From assembly GCA_012521455.1 (NCBI GenBank), contig JAAYMJ010000027.1, positions 1 through 14,759 on the forward strand: a stretch of DNA of 14,759 nucleotides. The letters are read 5' to 3'. Numbering within the stretch: position 1 is the stretch's first letter; each line of letters begins with the position of its first letter. This stretch comes from Clostridiaceae bacterium (lineage in GTDB: Bacteria > Bacillota > Clostridia > UMGS1883 > JAAYMJ01). Below are positions 8,139 through 12,259 of the stretch, in pieces. Made by a program: the position numbers and the translations under genes. The notes under the pieces were generated by a model, which was not told the origin of the DNA, ran no database searches, and saw only the letters and a program-made list of their open reading frames with translations.

Positions 8139-9530
8139 AAAATATGTGATTTTTAAAGTGTTGTCTTTGCGGGAAAATTCAATTTCTTTTACGATTGAAG
8201 ATATGATTTTAAATTTAAATAATGTATCCCCCTTTTTTAAAACTTCAAAAACGGGCGGGATGTATGCGAAATATTGCGCGCTTTTTTCTTTTTTCATATT
8301 TTTAAGCTCATTTTTTAAAACTTCAATTTTACCTTCAATGAACTCCTTATTCTTTTTATACTCTTCCAAACTGTCCGCGCCGCAAAGGTAGGCGCGCTTT
8401 GCCCTCTTAAGCTGGAGTTTTAAAAATTCCAGCTTTTCGCTCTTATTTAAATACTCTTTATAAGACCCGTCTTCATGCAAGCACTTTACTTTTACGCCAT
8501 CCCCAAAATCTTCTTTTAGTTTTGAAAGTACAAGGGTTTCAAGGGTTTTTATCCCGATTGTGTTTTTATCCTTGCATTTTCCCCTCCTGTAATTTAAGCA
8601 GGAAAAGCTTGAACCCAAATTTGCCATAGCACCCTTGCAAGTGCCGCATCTGACAAGCCCCACAAGGAAATGGCTTTTTTCCCCCGCCCTTTTCTGTTTG
8701 GGTTTTCCCTTGCCTTTTTCAAAGAGCACCTGCGCTTTTTGAAAGGTGTCAATATCAATTATCTTTTCATGTTCCCCTTCTTTTATAATTAAATTGGGGT
8801 TGTCAAAATCCCTTCCTGTTTTCCCTTTTGGGTTCCAGCGCACAAAGCCGCAGTATATGGGGTTTTTTAAGATGTATACAATCTGGCGGCTTTCAAACAG
8901 GTTGCCGCTTTTTGTCCTATGCCCCATGCTGTTTAAAAGTTTTGCGATTTGCAGCGGGGAGTCCCCACCCAAAAATTTTTCAAAAATAAATTTTACAATT
9001 TGGGCCCCTTTTTCATCCACAACAAGCCTTCCTTTATCCATTTTGTAACCAATGGGGGCCTTGTTTTGGATTTTTCCCGAATACGCCTTTTCCGTCATGC
9101 CCTTTTTAACTTCTTCGGACAAATTTATGGAGTAGTATTCCGCCATTGCTTCCAATATGCTTTCCATAATTAAAGAAATCTTGTCGTTGTCAATGCTTTC
9201 GGTAACGCTTACGACCTTAATATTGCACTCTTTTTGAAGCAAAGTTTTATAAACTACGCTGTCAAAGCGGTTTCTCGCGAAGCGGTCAAATTTGTGGACT
9301 AAAATTACGTCAAAGGGACGGGGGATTTTTTTCGCGCAATTTATCATTTTCATAAAGGCAGGCCTTTTTTTGGCGCTCCGCCCGCTTTTTCCCTCGTCAA
9401 TGTAGATGTGTTCATCCAAAAGGGTAATGTTATGTGCTTTTGCATAAGTTTTAATTGCCCTGATTTGCGCGTCAGGGCTGTATTCGGTTTGTTCATCGGT
9501 GCTAACCCGTATATATGCGGCGGCAAAAAT
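8121..9530 (-). CDS. Large serine recombinase predicted to excise the cotJC element
   Basis: About 469 residues from a proposed ATT start at 9530. A resolvase catalytic domain opens with AAYIRVSTDEQ, giving the catalytic serine as S10, the usual place. DRFARNRFD and the long helix SINLSEEVKKGMTEKA follow. A recombinase domain with APIGYK and NPIYCGFVRW comes next, then a zinc ribbon (CGTC ... CLNYRRGKC, near 294-320), then a lysine-rich coiled coil (about 365-425), as in large serine integrases and SpoIVCA-type recombinases. Start choice: GAGGGGGTGG (9545-9536) lies five bases before ATT; the in-frame ATG at 9566 has no ribosome binding site and overlaps a promoter-like CATATTAT. If ATT is wrong, ATG 9566 (481 residues) or GTG 9539 are the options. 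The stop codon lies inside the attR arm and is followed directly, in the same frame, by cotJC sequence. Confidence 0.92.
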   Translation of the reverse strand: MFAAAYIRVSTDEQTEYSPDAQIRAIKTYAKAHNITLLDEHIYIDEGKSGRSAKKRPAFMKMINCAKKIPRPFDVILVHKFDRFARNRFDSVVYKTLLQKECNIKVVSVTESIDNDKISLIMESILEAMAEYYSINLSEEVKKGMTEKAYSGKIQNKAPIGYKMDKGRLVVDEKGAQIVKFIFEKFLGGDSPLQIAKLLNSMGHRTKSGNLFESRQIVYILKNPIYCGFVRWNPKGKTGRDFDNPNLIIKEGEHEKIIDIDTFQKAQVLFEKGKGKPKQKRAGEKSHFLVGLVRCGTCKGAMANLGSSFSCLNYRRGKCKDKNTIGIKTLETLVLSKLKEDFGDGVKVKCLHEDGSYKEYLNKSEKLEFLKLQLKRAKRAYLCGADSLEEYKKNKEFIEGKIEVLKNELKNMKKEKSAQYFAYIPPVFEVLKKGDTLFKFKIISSIVKEIEFSRKDNTLKITYFNNHMP

Positions 9531-9535
9531 AAAAA

Positions 9536-9545
9536 CCACCCCCTC
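9536..9545 (-). promoter_or_regulatory. Strong ribosome binding site that points to an ATT start for the recombinase
   Basis: GAGGGGGTGG on the minus strand complements the 16S rRNA tail well and ends five bases before ATT at 9530-9528. No ATG, GTG or TTG in frame lies at proper spacing, which makes a rare ATT initiation codon the best fit and would keep translation low. Confidence 0.5.
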
Positions 9546-9563
9546 ACAAAATCCGTTTTTTTT

Positions 9564-9597
9564 CATAATATGTTTTAGGGTGGTTATATGATAATCA
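9564..9597 (-). promoter_or_regulatory. Candidate mother-cell sigma promoter for the recombinase
   Basis: CATATTAT at 9572-9565 resembles the sigma-E/sigma-K -10 element (CATANNNT). TCATATA at 9591-9585 resembles the sigma-E -35 but with spacing about 1-2 bases short. The nine bases CATATTATG recur upstream of cotJA at a similar distance from the ribosome binding site. No computed score supports this. Confidence 0.3.
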
Positions 9598-9809
9598 GGG
9601 GAAAACACTACAGGATAGTAAGCGAAATGGAGTATATGGGGAAAATAGAAAGCTACAAAAAAGAAATACATTCAAAAATCCTAAAAAAATCCTACATAAA
9701 ATCCCTTACCCGAAATGATTTAGTACGCGTAAGTGATGACACTGAGGATTTTTTTGATTTTGAATGTATTATAAAAACCGGCGGAAAACTAGATGTTATT
9801 GAATTTTAA
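9588..9809 (+). CDS. 73-residue unknown protein divergent from the recombinase; candidate directionality factor
   Basis: I do not recognise this protein. It starts at ATG 9588 with AGGGTGG (9577-9583) four bases upstream, which supports real translation. It is the only gene in the element on the plus strand, starts 58 bases from the recombinase start in the opposite direction, and its 3' end overlaps the GNAT gene end by 14 bases. It is small and strongly charged: a Lys-rich N-terminal half (HSKILKKSYIKSL) and an acidic stretch (DDTEDFFDFE), with no transmembrane segment. Large serine recombinases need a small recombination directionality factor to excise (SprB for SPbeta), and this is the most plausible candidate by position and size, but that is inference only. 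It could equally be unrelated cargo or a chance ORF. Confidence 0.55.
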   Translation: MIIRGKHYRIVSEMEYMGKIESYKKEIHSKILKKSYIKSLTRNDLVRVSDDTEDFFDFECIIKTGGKLDVIEF

Positions 9810-10095
9810 CCCGGCTTAGCCTCTTTTTTATGTCCTCGTGTTTTTCAAGCCAGCTTTCAGCATAGGAACAGGTGGCAACTGCCCGCTTTCCTTCATCAAT
9901 GAGCCTGTGGGTCAATTCCTTCATAAGCTTGTCGGCAATCCCCTGCCCCCGCAAGGATTCGTCAACAAAGGTGTGGTTTATGTCCACAAGCCCTTCCTCA
10001 ATTTCCCTGAAAGTAATTTCAGCCAAAACCTCGTTTCCATCCCCGTATAAAACAATCCTGTCTTTTTCATGGGTAAATTCCGAATTCCGGTACAT
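9796..10095 (-). CDS. Small GNAT-family N-acetyltransferase (YjdJ/COG2388 type), element cargo
   Basis: A 99-residue protein starting at ATG 10095, chosen because AGGAGG lies six bases upstream; longer in-frame starts at 10128 and 10113 lack this. It shows the compact GNAT layout: strands IVLYGDGNEVLAEITF (14-29), then HTFVDESLRGQGIADKLM (41-58) containing the acetyl-CoA pyrophosphate-binding loop RGQGIA (49-54), then a C-terminal ATCSYAESWLEKHED block (74-88) typical of the small YjdJ-like group, whose substrates are unknown. It is the third gene of an SDR-unknown-GNAT run inside the cotJC element and ends 14 bases into the convergent 73-residue ORF. Its link to sporulation is only by location. 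Confidence 0.85.
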   Translation of the reverse strand: MYRNSEFTHEKDRIVLYGDGNEVLAEITFREIEEGLVDINHTFVDESLRGQGIADKLMKELTHRLIDEGKRAVATCSYAESWLEKHEDIKKRLSRVKIQ

Positions 10096-10129
10096 GTTTT
10101 TCCTCCTATCCATTTGTGATATGTACAAT

Positions 10130-10333
10130 CTATCTTATAATATCCTCCAAAACCGTGTCACTGCCGCTGCCTTCCTGGATTTTTCTTGCCGCTGCCAAAG
10201 TCAGCATTTCCGAGCCGATTGCGGTAAGAAGGTTTCCGTAAAAATTTAGTTCATTGGTATTCATGCTCTGCCCGAAAATCAAGGCAATAGTAGCTGAGAT
10301 AAAGGGAATGCCCTCAATTGGTAAGTCGTTCAT
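10130..10333 (-). CDS. 67-residue protein of unknown function, element cargo
   Basis: Start ATG 10333 has a strong site (GAGGTGA, ending six bases upstream), so translation is likely. I do not recognise the family with certainty. The sequence begins MNDLPIEGIPFISATIALIFG, mildly hydrophobic, then NELNFYGNLLTAIGSEMLTLAAARKIQEG, a helical amphipathic region of the kind seen in small clostridial proteins of unknown role. It has no signal peptide, no cysteines and no clear membrane span. It lies 63 bases after the SDR gene and 34 bases before the GNAT start on the same strand, so the three are probably co-transcribed. Confidence 0.7.
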   Translation of the reverse strand: MNDLPIEGIPFISATIALIFGQSMNTNELNFYGNLLTAIGSEMLTLAAARKIQEGSGSDTVLEDIIR

Positions 10334-10396
10334 GAAATCACCTCATTTAAATATATGAAGCAAAAAAACTTTTGGTGAAATTGAGGGCATTAACCT

Positions 10397-11293
10397 TTAT
10401 GAGTCCACTATTTCCCCGCCGTTTACATGAAGAACCTGTCCTGTAACGTAAGCTGAGTCATCGCTTGCCAGATAAACATAAGTGGGCGCCAGCTCAAAAG
10501 GCTGCGCCGCGCGGCCTAACGGCACGTTTTGCCCAAAGGTCTGGACTTGGTTTTCATCGCTTGTGGCGGTGATTAAAGGTGTCCACACAGGCCCCGGGGC
10601 TACCGCGTTTACCCTGATTTTGTCTTTTGCCAAAGCCAAAGCCAATGACCGGGTAAAGGACACTATGGCGCCTTTTGTTGCGGAGTAGTCAATTAAGTAA
10701 GGCGAGCCTTTGTAGGCGGTAACGCTTGTGGTGTTTATAATGCTTGCCCCGCTTTTAAGGTGGGGAAGAGCTGCCTTGGTCATGTGAAAATAGCTTAAGA
10801 CATTGGTCTGGAACGTGTTTTCAAGCTGCTGGGATGAAATCTCGCTAAGGCTAGCCTTAGGATACTGCACCGCGATATTGTTTACCACAATGTCAATATG
10901 CCCCAGTTCTGAAATTGCTTTGTTCACGGTCAGCGCGGACGCGTTTTCGTCTTTTAGGTCACACTTAAATAATATACAACATTGCCCGTAACTTTCAACT
11001 ATTTTTAAAGTTTCCGCCGCGTCTTCGTCTTCGCTGTAATAAGGTATTACCATATCGCACCCTTCTTTGGCGAAAGCCGCCGCCACCGCTTGTCCTATGC
11101 CGCTGTCGCCGCCGGTGATAATCGCTACCTTGTTTTTAAGTTTGCCCGAGCCCACATAATTGGGGTTGTCGGTAATGGGTTTTGGGTACATCTGCTGCTG
11201 GCTTCCCGGCTGTAGGTCCTGTTTTTGGGGCGGGAAACTTTTGGGCAAATCAAAAGGAATGTCTGTGTAGCTTTCTTTATTTATAGCAATCAT
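10397..11293 (-). CDS. SDR-family oxidoreductase, GS39/YdaD-YhxC-like, element cargo
   Basis: A 298-residue classical short-chain dehydrogenase. The Rossmann cofactor motif TGGDSGIG is at 60-67, NNIA (variant of NNAG) at 138-141, the catalytic serine near S190, and YSATK (Y203, K207) completes the catalytic set; VNAVAPGPVWTPL and the C-terminal VTGQVLHVNGG are family blocks. The N-terminal extension of about 50 residues with QPGSQQQMYPKP is typical of the stress and spore-associated YdaD/YhxC/GS39 group, which has no firmly defined substrate. Start ATG 11293 has GAAAGG immediately adjacent, an unusual spacing, and the conserved N-terminus gives no better option. It is the first gene after attL inside the element, oriented like cotJABC, so cotJ transcription could read into it. 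Confidence 0.9.
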   Translation of the reverse strand: MIAINKESYTDIPFDLPKSFPPQKQDLQPGSQQQMYPKPITDNPNYVGSGKLKNKVAIITGGDSGIGQAVAAAFAKEGCDMVIPYYSEDEDAAETLKIVESYGQCCILFKCDLKDENASALTVNKAISELGHIDIVVNNIAVQYPKASLSEISSQQLENTFQTNVLSYFHMTKAALPHLKSGASIINTTSVTAYKGSPYLIDYSATKGAIVSFTRSLALALAKDKIRVNAVAPGPVWTPLITATSDENQVQTFGQNVPLGRAAQPFELAPTYVYLASDDSAYVTGQVLHVNGGEIVDS

Positions 11294-11319
11294 CCTTTCA
11301 AAAATGTTTTGCCTATTTT

Positions 11320-11347
11320 AATATAACCAAAAAGCAAAAAAGAATAC
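11320..11347 (-). promoter_or_regulatory. Candidate forespore (sigma-F/G-like) promoter for the SDR operon
   Basis: GTATT (11347-11343) and GGTTATATT (11328-11320), 14 bases apart, resemble the sigma-F pattern GYWTA and GGNNANANT. The latter ends 26 bases before the SDR start. The match is by eye in an A/T-rich region and may be chance. Confidence 0.25.
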
Positions 11348-11400
11348 ATGGGCAAAACAAGGTTGAAATGCGCCTTTTAAAATAGTAAAATATATGTAAA

Positions 11401-11443
11401 ATTAACCATTTGCCATTTGGCCCACCATATTGGCTTAAGATAT
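11401..11443 (-). other. attL: left hybrid attachment site at the cotJC 5' junction
   Basis: Leftward reading gives cotJC codons ending CAATATGGT (to 11424), the GG crossover dinucleotide (11423-11422) and then the second 21-base phage arm (11421-11401). Around the crossover attL reads GGTGGGCC and attR reads GGCGGTCC; the central GG is the shared pair that also sits at the symmetry centre of the rebuilt attP. Confidence 0.85.
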
Positions 11444-11513
11444 ATTTTGCAAGTTTGGCATTCGGTGTTTTGATTTTTACCGGATACTGGAGAATTTTTT
11501 CATAAACAAACAT
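11422..11513 (-). CDS. cotJC: cotJC 5' part (codons 1-30), interrupted
   Basis: ATG 11513 opens MFVYEKILQYPVK, the characteristic CotJC N-terminus, and continues to KYILSQYGG, where homology stops at the attL crossover. In the arrangement given here the frame runs on into element sequence for about 35 more residues and stops at 11313, giving a useless 66-residue chimera without any Mn ligand. After excision the next codons are GGT CCT GAT GGT GAA from 8115 downward. The ribosome binding site GGAGGG directly follows the cotJB stop, with a longer than usual spacing of about 11 bases. Third gene of cotJABC. Confidence 0.93.
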
Positions 11514-11530
11514 TTAAAGATTTACCCTCC

Positions 11531-11797
11531 TTATTCCCAAGTCCATGTTTGGCTTGCCCATTGCCACGGACATTTTGTGCCGGACGCGCCAGCCACAATG
11601 GGACCGTATTTTTGCTGGTACTCATCCATTAGTTTCGCGGCTTTTTTAGCGTATTCATGGTGCATTTGAAGCGCTTTGGTATCATACGGATGAGTGTCTA
11701 AATATAGCTGCATTTCTAATGCGGCAAATTTTGCGGCCATTAATGCTTTTTTAAGTTCGGCTTTGTTATCCCTGAGATTATCGATTACGTTTTCCAT
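11531..11797 (-). CDS. cotJB: CotJB, spore coat assembly protein
   Basis: 88 residues from ATG 11797, chosen because AGAGGTG sits six bases upstream and the protein then has normal CotJB length; the longer open frame to 11926 lies within cotJA. It contains AKFAALEMQLYLDTHPYDTKALQMHHEY (two adjacent helical stretches), the conserved CotJB helix with LDTHP, and ends WPWQWASQTWTWE-like: the C-terminal CPWQW...TWTWE is the family's aromatic tail. CotJB belongs to the cotJABC operon and is thought to help place CotJA and CotJC in the inner coat. It lies 10 bases after cotJA and 17 bases before cotJC. Confidence 0.92.
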   Translation of the reverse strand: MENVIDNLRDNKAELKKALMAAKFAALEMQLYLDTHPYDTKALQMHHEYAKKAAKLMDEYQQKYGPIVAGASGTKCPWQWASQTWTWE

Positions 11798-11807
11798 ACT
11801 TACACCT

Positions 11808-12161
11808 CTACATCCATGTATTATCATTTGGGTCGTTTTCGTATGGTTTGTTGGCAAACGGGTTGCCGAAGGGCAAGTTGCCAAACGGGTTGTTATCAAA
11901 AGGTTTGTTATCGTGCTTTTCTTCATAGGGGGAGGTATCTTTCATATTTTCTTTTGGACATACATCGGTCGGGATTTTTCCTGAAAACTCATTGCCGTAT
12001 ACCCCTAGCGGCTTATAGAGTTCAGGGAAAAGGGTCCCTTTTGATAAAGCCTCAGGCTCGGTGTACACTTTTCCCAGCTTTTGCATTGGTACATAAGCGT
12101 ATGCAAGTGGGAAGTTGTCAACATCATGCATTTCATCGTGATGTTTTACTTCAATATTCAT
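11808..12161 (-). CDS. cotJA: CotJA, spore coat associated protein with a repeat-bearing tail
   Basis: 117 residues if started at ATG 12161, which has AAGGGG eight bases upstream; the ATG at 12167 is only two bases from that site. The core LAYAYVPMQKLGKVYTEPEALSKGTLFPELYKPLGVYG is the conserved CotJA domain (shown here as adjoining short blocks: AYAYVPMQ, LGKVYTEPEALSKGTLFPEL, KPLGVYG). The tail is unusual: about 35 residues of Asn-Pro-Phe-Gly-Asn type repeats (about 85-112), making it longer than Bacillus CotJA. First gene of the coat operon; divergent from comEC across about 90 bases. CotJA is needed for CotJC incorporation in B. subtilis. Confidence 0.9.
   Translation of the reverse strand: MNIEVKHHDEMHDVDNFPLAYAYVPMQKLGKVYTEPEALSKGTLFPELYKPLGVYGNEFSGKIPTDVCPKENMKDTSPYEEKHDNKPFDNNPFGNLPFGNPFANKPYENDPNDNTWM
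11822..11910 (-). repeat. Tandem 15-base repeats encoding the NPFGN tail of CotJA
   Basis: Degenerate units of about 15 bases encode KPFDN, NPFGN, LPFGN, PFANK and KPYEN in succession. They stay in frame, so copy-number changes would lengthen or shorten the tail without breaking the gene. Confidence 0.7.
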
Positions 12162-12199
12162 CGGCATAACCCCTTATTATTTATTTGGTTTTACATTTA

Positions 12200-12230
12200 C
12201 ATAATATGATTTACATAAATAATTGTTACT
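12200..12230 (-). promoter_or_regulatory. Candidate sporulation promoter for cotJABC
   Basis: CATATTAT at 12208-12201 resembles a sigma-E/sigma-K -10. AACA at 12227-12224, 15 bases upstream, could be a sigma-K-type -35; no good sigma-E -35 is seen. The -10 lies about 27 bases before the cotJA ribosome binding site. The cotJ operon is sigma-E controlled in B. subtilis, which makes a promoter here expected. Confidence 0.35.
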
Positions 12231-12238
12231 TTATGTAA
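12211..12238. repeat. Inverted repeat in the cotJA-comEC divergent region
   Basis: TTACATAAA (12211-12219) and TTTATGTAA (12230-12238) are perfect inverted 9-mers with a 10-base spacer. Extra TTACAT copies occur at 12191 and 12196. It might be an operator or just A/T-rich redundancy. Confidence 0.4.
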
Positions 12239-12259
12239 CTTTCAAACGGAGTGATTTTT

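Larger units (their letters stand above)
8118..11423 (-). mobile_element. 3306-bp serine-recombinase intervening element inside cotJC (skin-like)
   Basis: The element is bounded by attR at 8096-8138 and attL at 11401-11443 and splits cotJC between G31 and P32. It carries a large serine recombinase, an SDR oxidoreductase, a 67-residue unknown protein and a GNAT acetyltransferase on the minus strand, plus a 73-residue ORF on the plus strand. The two crossover sites are in direct orientation, so recombination excises a circle and does not invert the segment. Excision restores cotJC exactly in frame with family-consensus residues at the seam. By analogy with skin in sigK and SPbeta in spsM, this suggests programmed excision in the mother cell. 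The boundaries are seen in the sequence; timing and activity are inferred. No phage structural, replication or transfer genes are present, so on its own it looks immobile except for excision and reinsertion. Confidence 0.9.

Noticed and set aside
8746..9173. Plus-strand ORFs antisense to the recombinase
   Set aside because: They lack ribosome binding sites, have no recognisable domains and mirror a well-conserved coding sequence.
9567..9671. N-terminal extension of the recombinase to ATG 9671
   Set aside because: The extra residues are hydrophobic and unlike any serine recombinase N-terminus, there is no ribosome binding site, and the stretch is antisense to the 73-residue ORF.
9872..10249. 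Plus-strand ORF of 125 residues across the GNAT and unknown genes
   Set aside because: It is antisense to two genes with strong ribosome binding sites and has low-complexity, serine-rich composition typical of a shadow frame.
11313..11513. 66-residue ORF as an independent small gene
   Set aside because: Its first 31 residues are the CotJC N-terminus; the remainder is element DNA read by chance past attL.
7611..11513. cotJC as a plain pseudogene inactivated by a random insertion
   Set aside because: Both parts are intact and rejoin in frame at the recombinase crossover. A dead gene would be expected to carry other lesions, though recent insertion cannot be excluded from one sequence.
11798..11926. 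Longer CotJB start at 11926
   Set aside because: It lies within the cotJA repeat tail in another frame; the start at 11797 has the ribosome binding site and normal family length.
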